The notes under the pieces were generated by a model. It saw only the letters and a program-made list of their open reading frames with translations, was not told the origin of the DNA and did no database searches. From Rhodobacter sp. (GTDB lineage Bacteria; Pseudomonadota; Alphaproteobacteria; Rhodobacterales; Rhodobacteraceae), in NCBI GenBank assembly GCA_016704435.1, contig JADJAB010000009.1:1-64000 (forward strand): a stretch of 64,000 nt of DNA. Reading direction: 5' to 3'. The position numbers and the translations under genes are program-made. Shown piece after piece: positions 43,879 to 52,763 of the stretch. Every line of letters starts with the position of its first letter. The stretch's first letter is position 1.

Positions 43879-44670
43879 TTACCCCCGCGGCACCAATGCC
43901 AGCGCGCGGATGGGCGAGCCGGTACCGTTCTTGATCTTCAGCGGTGCCGCGATCAGGATTGCGCCCCTGGCCGGCAGCTTGTCCAGATTGGCCAGCGACG
44001 CCAATCCGTAACGGTTGTTCTTGTGCAGCAGGTTGTGCGCCGGGAAGGGTGGGGTCATGCCGCCGGCCTGACCCGCATCGGTGCCGATGCACTGGCTGCC
44101 CCAGCCGACGATGCCCTTCTCGATCAGGTATTCGATTACTTCAGCCGTCGGTCCTGGCGTGTGGGGACCAGTCTCGTTCGCGTTCAGGAACAGTTGTTCA
44201 TCATGAGCGCGGCTGTCCCAGTCGGACCGCAGTACGACCCACTCTCCGGCATTGATGGCGCCGTGCTTGGCTTCCCACGCCTTCACATGGTCGATGGTCA
44301 ACAGAAAGTCCGGGTCTGCCGCGCATTCCTTGCTGAAGTCCAGCACGTTAACCGGGGCGACCAGCCGCTGCACCTTCAGCGTGTCGGTATAGCCGTCAGC
44401 ATAGTCCTTGCCGGTGATCCAGTGATGCGGCGCGTCGAAATGGGTGCCCGAATGCTCGCCCAGTTCCAGCCAGTTCCAGGCCCAGAACGGGCCGTTCTGG
44501 TCGTATTCGGAAATCCGGTGGATCTTGATCGGCGGGGTGTCCTTGGCGAAATCCGGTGGCAGTTTCAACAGCGGCGTGTCCGGCCCCAGCACACCCGAGC
44601 AATCCACCACCTCGATCCCGCCCGAGACCAGCATTCCGGCCATCTGGCCCAGCACGTTTGCGGCAGTCAT
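43879..44670 (-). CDS. cyclase-family metal-dependent hydrolase, isatin hydrolase-like
   Basis: 263 residues of the PF04199 cyclase family, which also includes bacterial kynurenine formamidase (KynB). The metal-binding motif HSGTHFDAPHHW is at residues 73-84 (ligands H73, H77, D79). The later segments GIVGWGSQCIGTDAGQAGGM and FPAHNLLHKNNRYGLASLAN resemble, from memory, isatin hydrolases of marine alphaproteobacteria, which open isatin to isatinate. The length exceeds KynB (about 210). It is first of the minus-strand operon leading to iorA/iorB. Confidence 0.75.
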   Translation of the reverse strand: MTAANVLGQMAGMLVSGGIEVVDCSGVLGPDTPLLKLPPDFAKDTPPIKIHRISEYDQNGPFWAWNWLELGEHSGTHFDAPHHWITGKDYADGYTDTLKVQRLVAPVNVLDFSKECAADPDFLLTIDHVKAWEAKHGAINAGEWVVLRSDWDSRAHDEQLFLNANETGPHTPGPTAEVIEYLIEKGIVGWGSQCIGTDAGQAGGMTPPFPAHNLLHKNNRYGLASLANLDKLPARGAILIAAPLKIKNGTGSPIRALALVPRG

Positions 44671-44735
44671 CTCTCTCTCCCTGATCGCGGGCGCTGCAGT
44701 TGCCCTCCGGAATCATGCTAGACAGATTTAGATGC

Positions 44736-44745
44736 ATTTGCAAAT
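44736..44745. promoter_or_regulatory. palindrome in the divergent promoter of the catabolic operons
   Basis: The perfect 10-base palindrome ATTTGCAAAT lies in the 102-base space between two divergent operons, in the only AT-rich patch. It starts 27 bases before the plus-strand start region and suits a MarR-family dimer. A CCAGGAGAAAGG ribosome site follows at 44753-44764 for the FAD oxidoreductase. Confidence 0.35.
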
Positions 44746-44772
44746 ATCCTTGCCAGGAGAAAGGACGGCGAA

Positions 44773-46341
44773 ATGGCTGAGTCCTACGATGCGGTCCTGA
44801 TCGGGGCGGGTCACAATGCATTGGCCTGTGCGCTGCATCTGGCGGCGAAGGGTTGGCGCGTGGGCTTGTTTGAACAGGCCACCGTGGCTGGCGGTGCGGT
44901 CAAGACGGGCGAGTATACGTTGCCCGGCTTTCGGCATGACTGGGCGGCAATGAATCTGTCGCTGTTCGCGGGATCGGCGTTTTTCAAGGCTTATGGAGCG
45001 GAACTGTCGGCCAAGGGGGCGGAATTCGTGCCCGTGACGCAACCCTTCGCCAGTGCTTTTCCGGATCGCAGTTGGTGTGGGGTCAGCACTGATCTGGCCG
45101 CAACGAGGGCAAGTATCGCGGCGCTGTCCGAGGCGGATGCCGCGACCTGGGAAGTAATGCAAGGCGAGTTTCCGGCCAAGGCCGAGCAGATCTTCGGTCT
45201 TCTGGGCAGCCCGATGAAAATCCGTGCACTTGCATCTTTCGCGTTCAAAATGTTGAGTCGTCAAGGGCTTACCGGTATGCTGGACTTGACCCGGTTCCTG
45301 ATGCTGTCGCCGCGGGAGTTCCTGACGCAGACGTTCGAGTCGCCGAAGGTGCAGGCGATGCTGGGTGCCTGGGGGATGCATCTGGATTTCGCGCCGGATG
45401 TCGCCGGGGGTGGGGTGTTTCCCTATCTGGAGGGGATGGCCGGGCAGGCCTTTGGCATGGCCCTGGGCAAAGGTGGGGCGGACGTTATCATCCGCGCGCT
45501 GGTTGCGGCTATCGTGGCACGTGGGGGCGCGGTCGAAACCGGCGTCTCGGTTGGTCGGATCCTGCATGACAGTCGTCGCGCGACCGGGGTCGAACTGGCG
45601 GATGGCCGACGGATCACTGCGACGAAGGCGGTGATTGCGGGCGTCGCCCCGCGTGAGTTGGTGCGGATGACGGGTCCCACGCAGCCTTCGTTCGACCTGG
45701 CAATGGCGCAGTTTGCCCATGCGCCAGGGACAATGATGATCCATCTTGCGATGGACAGCTTGCCCGATTGGGCGGCGGGGGCGGCACTACAGCGTTTTGC
45801 TTATGTGCATCTGGCGCCCAGCCTGGATCAAATGGCGCGGACCTATCAACAGGCCATGTCGGGGCTGTTGCCGGATGAGCCGATCCTGGTCGTTGGGCAA
45901 CCCAGCGCGCAGGATGCAAGTCGCGCACCCGACGGCAAGCATGTGCTGTGGATGCAAGTCAGGATGGCGCCGGGTGTGATCCGGGGCGACGCCGCCGGGC
46001 AGATAGCTGCGACCGACTGGGTCACGGCGGCCGAACCCTTTGCCGAACGTGCGTTGGATATTCTGGAACGCTATGCCCCAGGTGCGCGGGCAAAGATATT
46101 GGGTCGCCGCATCGTCAGCCCGGCGGAACTGGAAGCTGACAACCCGAATCTTGTCGGCGGCGACCAGCTTTGCGGCAGCCATCATCTGGCGCAGCATTTC
46201 CTGTTCCGTCCGGCGCGAGGCTCTGCCGACGGATCGACCGGGCTGGGCGCCTTGCATCTGACCGGAGCCGCCGTCTGGCCCGGTGCGGGAACGGGGGCCG
46301 GGGCCGGATACCTGCTGGCGCAGAAGCTTGCAGGAAAGTGA
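44773..46341 (+). CDS. FAD-dependent oxidoreductase, phytoene-desaturase-like (copy 2)
   Basis: 522 residues. The FAD motif IGAGHNALACALHLAAKGWR is at residues 10-29 and EQATVAGGAVKTGEYTLPGF follows. The end, ALHLTGAAVWPGAGTGAGAG, is the second FAD contact. It is paralogous to the 518-residue protein on the other strand, but diverged in the middle, where copy 2 has DLTRFLMLSPREFLTQTFES. It starts the plus-strand operon leading into the ABC importer, so it may act on the imported compound first. Confidence 0.8.
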   Translation: MAESYDAVLIGAGHNALACALHLAAKGWRVGLFEQATVAGGAVKTGEYTLPGFRHDWAAMNLSLFAGSAFFKAYGAELSAKGAEFVPVTQPFASAFPDRSWCGVSTDLAATRASIAALSEADAATWEVMQGEFPAKAEQIFGLLGSPMKIRALASFAFKMLSRQGLTGMLDLTRFLMLSPREFLTQTFESPKVQAMLGAWGMHLDFAPDVAGGGVFPYLEGMAGQAFGMALGKGGADVIIRALVAAIVARGGAVETGVSVGRILHDSRRATGVELADGRRITATKAVIAGVAPRELVRMTGPTQPSFDLAMAQFAHAPGTMMIHLAMDSLPDWAAGAALQRFAYVHLAPSLDQMARTYQQAMSGLLPDEPILVVGQPSAQDASRAPDGKHVLWMQVRMAPGVIRGDAAGQIAATDWVTAAEPFAERALDILERYAPGARAKILGRRIVSPAELEADNPNLVGGDQLCGSHHLAQHFLFRPARGSADGSTGLGALHLTGAAVWPGAGTGAGAGYLLAQKLAGK

Positions 46342-46378
46342 ACGACCGCTCATAAAAAGCCAACACACAGGGAAAGCC

Positions 46379-47896
46379 ATGAAACTGAACCGCCGCACAC
46401 TTCTACGAATCTCGGTTGCCAGCGCCGCAATCGGCTTTGGCCTGCCCGCAAGGGCGCAAGGCATCGACGAACTGGTGATCGCCTATAACGTGAACCTGCC
46501 GAGCTGGGACCCGACAGTCGGACCATCGGCGGTGAACCCGACGATCCAGGGCATGTATCAATCGGATTTCGACCAGTTCATCCTGCAGCAGCCGGATCTG
46601 AAACCAGCTCCGGGCCTTCTGACCGAATGGGGCTGGAACGACGACAAGACGCAGGTCTGGATGACGGTGCGCGAGGGCGTGACCTGGCATGATGGCAGCC
46701 CTTTCACCGCCGAGGACGTGGCTTGGAACCTGGCCCGCGTGGCCGATCCGGCGACCGGCAGCCCGATCCAGTTCGTCTGGGGCACGCTGGCCAACCACCG
46801 GGTCGAGGGCAACAAGGTCATCGCCGATGTGGTGCAGTTCGACCCGACGATCTTCAAATGGATGTACTTCCTGACCGGCTATGTGCTTCCGAAAGCCTAT
46901 TACGAGCAGGTCGGGGCGGAAGGGTTCGAAGCAGCGCCCATCGGCACCGGCCCCTATATGGTCGAGAAGTTCGAGCGGAATGCGTTCGTGCGGCTGAAGG
47001 CCAATGCCAACTACTGGGGCGGCAAGCCGGAGTTCGAGACAGTCACGATCAAGTTCGTGACCGATGCGGCGGCGCGAGTGGCCGAGGTGGAGTCGGGCAA
47101 CAGCCATGTCACGCTGGAAGTTCCGTATGAGGAATACGACCGGCTGAAGGCCAGCCTGACCGGGGTGGCCGCGCCGATCAGTGATATCGGGATGATTTTC
47201 CTCAATGATATCGAAGTGATGACCGACCCGAATGTGCGCAAGGCGGCAGCGCATGCGATCGACAAGCAGACGATCATCGACCGGCTCCTGTCTGGCTATG
47301 GGGTCAGGATCGACACGCTGGAGACGCCGGAATACGATGCGTATGATCCGTCGATCACGGTCGAGTACAATCCCGAAAAGGCGATGGAACTGCTTGCGGC
47401 CAGTGGCTATGGCCCGGACAACCCGGTGAAGTTCAAGATCCAGACCACCAAGGGCTTCAAGCCCAAGGATTACGAGATGATCCAGGCCATCGTCGGCTTG
47501 TGGCGCAAGGTGGGGATCGAGGCCGAGATCGAGGTCTATGAGATCGCCAAGCACTACGAGTTGCGCGCCGCGGATCAGCTGGCCCCGGCGGCCTTCTACA
47601 ACTGGGGCAATTCGGTTGGGGATCCGACGACCTCGACCGGCTTCGCGATGTTCGGCCCGTCGCCCCATTCGGTCTGGGACGGTCAGGATCTGATCGACAT
47701 GATCGGACCCTTGTGGGGCGAGAAGGACGAGGCCAGGCGGATCGAGGGCTGGAAGGCTGTAAGCCGCTTCATTGCCGATGAGGCGCTGGTGATTCCGCTG
47801 CTGCAGTATGTGCAGCCGATCCTGTCGGCGCCGGGTGTGGTGGTCACTCCGCACGCCTCTGGCGCGCTGTTGCCGCATCTGATGAAGCGAGCCTGA
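46379..47896 (+). CDS. ABC transporter substrate-binding protein, family 5 (peptide/opine type)
   Basis: 505 residues from ATG 46379, after GGGAAAGCC. A Tat-like signal peptide (NRRTLLRISVASAAIGFGLP, cleavage after ARA) leads to the periplasm. Family 5 features are GLLTEWGWNDDKTQVWMTVR, VTWHDGSPFTAEDVAWNLAR, PIGTGPYMVEKFERNAFVRL and the YNPEKAMELLAASGY segment. Family 5 proteins bind oligopeptides but also opines, nickel chelates and other organic compounds. With the four genes after it, it makes a complete importer. Confidence 0.92.
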   Translation: MKLNRRTLLRISVASAAIGFGLPARAQGIDELVIAYNVNLPSWDPTVGPSAVNPTIQGMYQSDFDQFILQQPDLKPAPGLLTEWGWNDDKTQVWMTVREGVTWHDGSPFTAEDVAWNLARVADPATGSPIQFVWGTLANHRVEGNKVIADVVQFDPTIFKWMYFLTGYVLPKAYYEQVGAEGFEAAPIGTGPYMVEKFERNAFVRLKANANYWGGKPEFETVTIKFVTDAAARVAEVESGNSHVTLEVPYEEYDRLKASLTGVAAPISDIGMIFLNDIEVMTDPNVRKAAAHAIDKQTIIDRLLSGYGVRIDTLETPEYDAYDPSITVEYNPEKAMELLAASGYGPDNPVKFKIQTTKGFKPKDYEMIQAIVGLWRKVGIEAEIEVYEIAKHYELRAADQLAPAAFYNWGNSVGDPTTSTGFAMFGPSPHSVWDGQDLIDMIGPLWGEKDEARRIEGWKAVSRFIADEALVIPLLQYVQPILSAPGVVVTPHASGALLPHLMKRA

Positions 47897-47992
47897 GGGC
47901 GGAGCGGCCGGGGGGCACCCCCCCCGGACCCCCTGTGGGATACTTGGACCAAGATGAAGGGCAAGGGGCTGGCCTTGCCGTGACGGGGTTGG

Positions 47993-49004
47993 ATGCAGCT
48001 TTTCCGGGCGGTTCTCTTGCGGCTGGCGACCACGGCGGTGACGTTGTCTGGCGTTGCGTTGATCGTGTTCGTGGTGATCCGGGTGGTGCCGGGAAACCCG
48101 ATTGCGATGATGCTGCCGCCCGGGGCGACGGATGCGGATATCGCTCGGCTGACAGCGCAATACGGGTTGGACAAGGCAATTCCCGAACAGTTCTTCATAT
48201 GGGCGAGCGGCGTGCTGCACGGGGATTTCGGCGTGTCGATCACCGCTCGGCAGCCCGTGCTGGATCTGGTGCTGGGGCGGTTGCCGGCGACGCTGGAGCT
48301 GTCGATCATGGCGCTGGTGATTGCGTGCGTTCTGGGCGGTGCGGCCGCGCTGACGGGGACGCGGGGGCGCGGCACCGGAGCCGAGGCGGCGATCGACATC
48401 GCCAACGGGGTGGCGCTGTCGATCCCGGATTTCCTCTGGGGGCTGGTGCTGGTGCTGTTGTTCGGGGTGCTGATGCCGGTTTTTCACATCTCGGGCCGGG
48501 TGACGCCGTCGCTGGACCTGCCATTCGTGACCAATTTCTACCTGTTCGAAAGCGTGGCGCGCCTGCGGTTCGATCTGTGGGCGGATATCGTTTCCCACAT
48601 GTTCCTGCCGGCTTTGGCGCTGGCCATTCCCTTGGCGGCGATCATCGGGCAACTCTTGAAGCAAAGCCTGAAAGAGACGATGCACCTGGACTATGTGACG
48701 CTGGCGCGGACCAAGGGCTATGGCGAGAACCATGTGATCCTGCGCGAAGCGTTGCGAAATGCGGTGTTGCCGACACTGACTCTGGTAGGGGTACAATTCA
48801 CATTTCTGATCGGCGGTACGGTTATCATCGAACGGCTGTTCAGTTACGAGGGGCCTGGGGAACATGGCGATTGACGCGGTGATCAACCGGGACCTGCCGT
48901 TGATCCAGGGAATCGTGATCCTGTTCGCGGTGATCTTCACGGTGGTGAACCTTTGCGTCGATCTTCTTTACGCCGTATTGAACCCGAGGTTGCGGCATGG
49001 CTAG
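47993..49004 (+). CDS. ABC transporter permease, DppB type (one-base insertion)
   Basis: About 336 residues after repair. The N-terminal segment ends VVPGNPIAMMLPPGATDADI; the EAA-type loop shows LARTKGYGENHVILREALRN; about six membrane spans. An extra G in GAGGGGCC at about 48851-48854 truncates the last span in the written frame; removing it restores SYEGLGNMAIDAVINRDLPL through NLCVDLLYAVLNPRLRHG and a stop at 49002-49004 overlapping the next permease, the normal DppB end. Confidence 0.88.
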
Positions 49005-49863
49005 GCAGGCAAGGGAAGACACGCGGGGGGCACTCCAGCAGAGCGCCGGGTGGCGACTTTGGCTGTCCGGTGGCTGGTTGGGTCTGATTGCGATGGCGGC
49101 GCTGATGGCGCCCTGGATCGCGCCGCAGGATCCGTTGGCGCAGGACTTGTTCCTGGGCCGTTTGCCGCCGGTCTGGCTGGCAGGAAGCGAGCCGGGCCAT
49201 TGGCTGGGAACCGACAGTCTGGGCCGAGATGTCCTGAGCCGCATCCTGCATGGCGCACGGATCGCGCTGATCGTGGCGCTGGTGGCAGGCACGCTGACCT
49301 GTGTGATCGGTGCCGTGCTGGGGCTTCTGGCGGGGTTTCTGCGGGGCTGGGTGGATGTTGCGATCTCGCGTCTGATCGATATCTGGATGGCCTTTCCGCC
49401 GGTGCTGTTTTCCATATTGCTGATCGCGGTGCTGGGTCCGGGGCTGTTCTCCATCATCCTTGCCATCGTGGTGATCGACTGGACGCGCTTTGCCCGGGTG
49501 GTGCGGGCCGAGGCGATGGCGCAAGGAGCTATGGATTACGTCGCCTCGGCGCAGGTGGCGGGGCGGGGCCGACTGTCGACCATGGCAACGGAGATCCTGC
49601 CGAATGTGCTGCCCACCATCGTTGTGCTGTTGACCCTGGAGATGGGCATCGCGGTGATCGTCGAAGCGATCCTGAGCTTCGTCAACCTGTCGATTTCCAC
49701 CGATGACCCGACCTGGGGCGGCATGATCGCCGAAGGCCGAACATCTGTTCACCAGGCCTGGTGGGTTCTGGTCTTTCCCCTGATCACCCTGTTCCTGACG
49801 GTGCTGGCCTTTTCGCAACTGGGCGAAGGTCTGAAGGACCGCTATGACCCGGTGCTGAGATGA
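48997..49863 (+). CDS. ABC transporter permease, DppC type
   Basis: 288 residues, intact. Typical DppC features: the N-terminal span followed by APWIAPQDPLAQDLFLGRLP, HWLGTDSLGRDVLSRILHGA, and the ATPase-contact loop RAEAMAQGAMDYVASAQVAG. The C-terminus LGEGLKDRYDPVLR is diagnostic. It overlaps DppB by 8 bases and DppD by 4. Confidence 0.93.
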   Translation: MARQAREDTRGALQQSAGWRLWLSGGWLGLIAMAALMAPWIAPQDPLAQDLFLGRLPPVWLAGSEPGHWLGTDSLGRDVLSRILHGARIALIVALVAGTLTCVIGAVLGLLAGFLRGWVDVAISRLIDIWMAFPPVLFSILLIAVLGPGLFSIILAIVVIDWTRFARVVRAEAMAQGAMDYVASAQVAGRGRLSTMATEILPNVLPTIVVLLTLEMGIAVIVEAILSFVNLSISTDDPTWGGMIAEGRTSVHQAWWVLVFPLITLFLTVLAFSQLGEGLKDRYDPVLR

Positions 49864-50732
49864 GCTTTCTGCAGGTCAATGGCCTTTCGGCGCGGCTGAG
49901 AGGGGCGGGAGTGCCGCTGTTGCGCGGCGTCTCGCTGGAGGTGGCGTCAGGCGAGGTGCGCGGGCTGGTCGGTGAAAGCGGAGCCGGCAAGTCGATGATC
50001 GGCAAGGCCATTCTGGGAATTCTGCCAAAGGCGGTCGAGGTGACGGCGGGCGAGATCCTGCTGGATGGGATGGACCTGCTGGTCCTCCCGCCCAGGGCAA
50101 GGCGGGCGCGGATCGGGGCCACTTGCGCGCTGATCCCGCAGGACCCGCTGACCGCGCTGAATCCCAGTCGCCGGATCGCACCGCAGATCATCGACCGGCT
50201 GGTGGATATTCTGGGCTGGGACCGCGGCCGGGCGCTGGCCCGGGCCGAAGAACTGCTGGGAGAGGTGCATATCCCCGACCCGGTCCGCGTTCTTCGCGCT
50301 TATCCGCATGAGCTGTCAGGCGGCATGCGCCAGCGCATCCTGATCGCCTCGGCCTTCGCGGCAGAACCGAAGCTGATCGTGGCCGATGAGCCGACGACGG
50401 CGCTGGATGTGACGGTGCAAAAGCAGGTGCTGAAGCTGATCGCGGAGATGCAGGCGCGCCATGGCACGGCGCTGTTGTTCGTGACCCATGATCTGGGCGT
50501 GGTCAGCAAGGTTTGTGACCGGCTGTCAGTGCTTTATGCCGGGCTGGTGGTCGAAGATGCTGATGTGCGTTCCTTCTTTGCCGCGCCGCGCCACGCGTAT
50601 TCCCGCGCACTTCTTGCTGCAACGCCGAAGCACACCGACCCTGCCGCCAGTCTGGTGCCGGTGCCTGACGCCGTGATCGCTGCGGTTCAGGATGAGGTGG
50701 CCGCGGTCGACCGGAGGGCGCGTCATGGCTGA
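49860..50732 (+). CDS. ABC transporter ATP-binding protein, DppD type
   Basis: 290 residues. Walker A GESGAGKSM is near residues 38-46, the signature LSGGMRQRILIASAFAAEPK near 150, Walker B LIVADEPTTALDVTVQ. The C-terminal HAYSRALLAATPKH belongs to the oligopeptide-type ATPase tail, though the usual Cys cluster is absent and the tail is short. Confidence 0.93.
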   Translation: MSFLQVNGLSARLRGAGVPLLRGVSLEVASGEVRGLVGESGAGKSMIGKAILGILPKAVEVTAGEILLDGMDLLVLPPRARRARIGATCALIPQDPLTALNPSRRIAPQIIDRLVDILGWDRGRALARAEELLGEVHIPDPVRVLRAYPHELSGGMRQRILIASAFAAEPKLIVADEPTTALDVTVQKQVLKLIAEMQARHGTALLFVTHDLGVVSKVCDRLSVLYAGLVVEDADVRSFFAAPRHAYSRALLAATPKHTDPAASLVPVPDAVIAAVQDEVAAVDRRARHG

Positions 50733-51525
50733 GCTTTTTCGGATCGAGGACCTGCACCTCTCTTTGCCGGATCTTTACCGCAAGCCGTTGCTGGGTCCGC
50801 CGCCGCGGATCGAGATCCTGAACGGGCTCAGCTTCACGGTGGCAAAGGGCGAGATTGTGGGGATCGTTGGTGGCTCGGGGTCCGGCAAATCGACGTTGGG
50901 TCGCGCGATGGTGCGGCTGCTCCAGCCGACCAGTGGGCGGGTGCTGTTTGACGGCACCGACATCACGCATCTGTCGGAAGCAGGGTTGCGGCCGTTGCGG
51001 CGGCGGTTTCAGATGATCTTCCAGGACCCGATGAGCAGCCTGAATCCGCGACATCGGGTAGGGCAGATCATTGCGGCGCCACTTCGTCTGCATGGGGTGG
51101 CGGGCGCGAAGACCCGGGTGGCGGAGGCGCTGGATCATGTGGGTCTGTCCGCCACCATGGCCGAGCGGTATCCGCATGAACTGTCGGGCGGGCAGCGCCA
51201 GCGGGTGGGAATTGCGAGAGCGATCGCGCTGCGGCCCGAATTCATTCTGGCGGACGAGATCGTATCGGGCCTTGATGTCTCCAGCCAGGCGCAGGTGCTG
51301 ACGCTGCTGGAGCGGCTGGTAGCTGATCTGGGGTTGACGCTGGCCTTCATCAGCCACGATCTGAGCGTGATCAGGCGGTTGTGCGGGCGGGTTCTGGTTC
51401 TGCGGCATGGAGCGATTGTCGAGGAGGCCGATACGGACCGTTTGTTTGCCGCACCCCAGGCCGCCTATACGCGGGAATTGCTGGCGGCCATTCCACTGCC
51501 GGATCCGGATCAGCCCTGGTCGTAG
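50725..51525 (+). CDS. ABC transporter ATP-binding protein, DppF type
   Basis: 266 residues from ATG 50725, overlapping DppD by 8 bases. Walker A GGSGSGKSTLGRAM, Q-loop FQMIFQDPMSSLNPRH, signature LSGGQRQRVGIARAIALRPE. Walker B reads FILADEIVSGLD, with Ile where DEPVSGLD is usual; the catalytic Glu is kept, so it should still work. The tail AAYTRELLAAIPLPDP is normal. Its stop lies inside the following palindrome. Confidence 0.92.
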   Translation: MAELFRIEDLHLSLPDLYRKPLLGPPPRIEILNGLSFTVAKGEIVGIVGGSGSGKSTLGRAMVRLLQPTSGRVLFDGTDITHLSEAGLRPLRRRFQMIFQDPMSSLNPRHRVGQIIAAPLRLHGVAGAKTRVAEALDHVGLSATMAERYPHELSGGQRQRVGIARAIALRPEFILADEIVSGLDVSSQAQVLTLLERLVADLGLTLAFISHDLSVIRRLCGRVLVLRHGAIVEEADTDRLFAAPQAAYTRELLAAIPLPDPDQPWS

Positions 51526-51550
51526 GATGGGCAGTATTGCCCATCCTACG
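51521..51550. terminator. palindromic bidirectional terminator between importer and YcaQ-like gene
   Basis: A perfect 12-bp stem (arms CGTAGGATGGGC / GCCCATCCTACG) with an AGTATT centre overlaps both convergent stop codons (TAG 51523-51525 and the minus-strand stop at 51546). It shares GTAGG...CCTAC ends with other intergenic palindromes in the window. Confidence 0.7.
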
Positions 51551-52763
51551 GGTGGGGATTCGGTATTGAGGCACGCTCCCAGCCGGGCAGCAATTCCACA
51601 CTGTCGCAGCCGGCGAACCTGGCGAGGCGGCTCAACTCGGTCTCCAGCCGGGTCTGGCGGGACCGACCAATGCGCTGGCCTGGCTCTGGCCAGAAGGCGG
51701 CGACGCGCAAGGCGCCTGCATCGCGAAAGGCCTTGGCGTCGATGCGGCCGATCAATCGCGCCCCTTCCAGCACCGGGAAGACATAATAGCCGAAAGTCCG
51801 TTTGGGTTCCGGCACAAAAACCTCGATCCTGTAGCGGAACCCGAACAAGTGTTCGGCACGCTTGCGGTCGCGCAGGGCGGGATCGAAGGGTGACAGGATC
51901 CGCAGGCGGGTCGGAGGATCGGGTGGTGTTTCGGCCAGCGTCGCAGGCCAGAGAACGCAGACGCGGCGTCTGCCGTCATGACCCTCGACCTCGGCCTCGA
52001 CCAGCCGGCCGGCTGCCAGTTCCGCACGGCACCACCGCTTTGCATCCTCGGGAGAGATCAGGCCCCAATAGGCCGCCAGCTCGCCGCTGGTGGCGAATCC
52101 CAATCGGTCAAGGGCCGATGCAGAAGCCCAATTCACCGTCTCGTCCTGATCGTGAACGGACAGCCGAGATGCCTCGGGAATTACCCGCTCGGTCAGGTCA
52201 TAGACCTTGCGGAACCCGTCGCGGCGGGTCACGGACAATTCTCCGACACGCCAAAGATACTCCAGGGCGGCTTTCGACGGGTGCCAATCCCACCAGCCGC
52301 CCTTGCCGCGCACCTCGCCCTCGCCGACTTCGGCGCTGGTGACGGGGCCGTGGTCCTGCACCCGCGCCAGAACTTCGTCGAATTTCTCATGGAACCCTTT
52401 GCGCTGCCAGCCTGTCCACCGTTCGACCAGGCGCGTCCGGTCGCGGTTGAACCGGTGTTTCCAATGGCCATATAACGCTACCGGCAAGATCGACGCATCG
52501 TGCGTCCAATGCTCCCACAGCGCGCGATCGCGCTCCAGCAGCCGTTTCAGCGCCTGGGGCTGATAAGTCTGACGGCGCGACCACAGGATCATGTGATGCG
52601 CGCGTTCGACGGTATTGATGCTGTCGACCTGCACAAAGCCGATGCGGTCGATCAGGACGGCCAGAGCCTTCCCCTGCGCCGGACCGGAGGGTTGCTCGCC
52701 GAGCGCGTGGCGTTGCAGGAAGATACGCCGGGCGACGGCATTGGGGATCAGCGGCAAGGCCAT
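51546..52763 (-). CDS. winged-helix DNA glycosylase, YcaQ/AlkX family
   Basis: 405 residues from ATG 52763 (MALPLIPNAVARRIFLQRHA); an upstream ATG at 52802 adds 13 residues. The family motif IGFVQVDSINTVERAHHMIL contains QVD, the catalytic element of crosslink-repair glycosylases. RILSPFDPALRDRKRAEHLF and FVPEPKRTFGYYVFPVLEGA are the conserved C-terminal segments. Known members excise alkylated bases and interstrand crosslinks. It stands alone, convergent with the importer operon. Confidence 0.88.
   Translation of the reverse strand: MALPLIPNAVARRIFLQRHALGEQPSGPAQGKALAVLIDRIGFVQVDSINTVERAHHMILWSRRQTYQPQALKRLLERDRALWEHWTHDASILPVALYGHWKHRFNRDRTRLVERWTGWQRKGFHEKFDEVLARVQDHGPVTSAEVGEGEVRGKGGWWDWHPSKAALEYLWRVGELSVTRRDGFRKVYDLTERVIPEASRLSVHDQDETVNWASASALDRLGFATSGELAAYWGLISPEDAKRWCRAELAAGRLVEAEVEGHDGRRRVCVLWPATLAETPPDPPTRLRILSPFDPALRDRKRAEHLFGFRYRIEVFVPEPKRTFGYYVFPVLEGARLIGRIDAKAFRDAGALRVAAFWPEPGQRIGRSRQTRLETELSRLARFAGCDSVELLPGWERASIPNPHP

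Noticed and set aside
42321..46341. Carotenoid biosynthesis genes (crtI-like)
   Set aside because: The two FAD proteins only share the general COG1233 fold; no crtB, crtE or other pigment gene is nearby, and both belong to catabolic operons.
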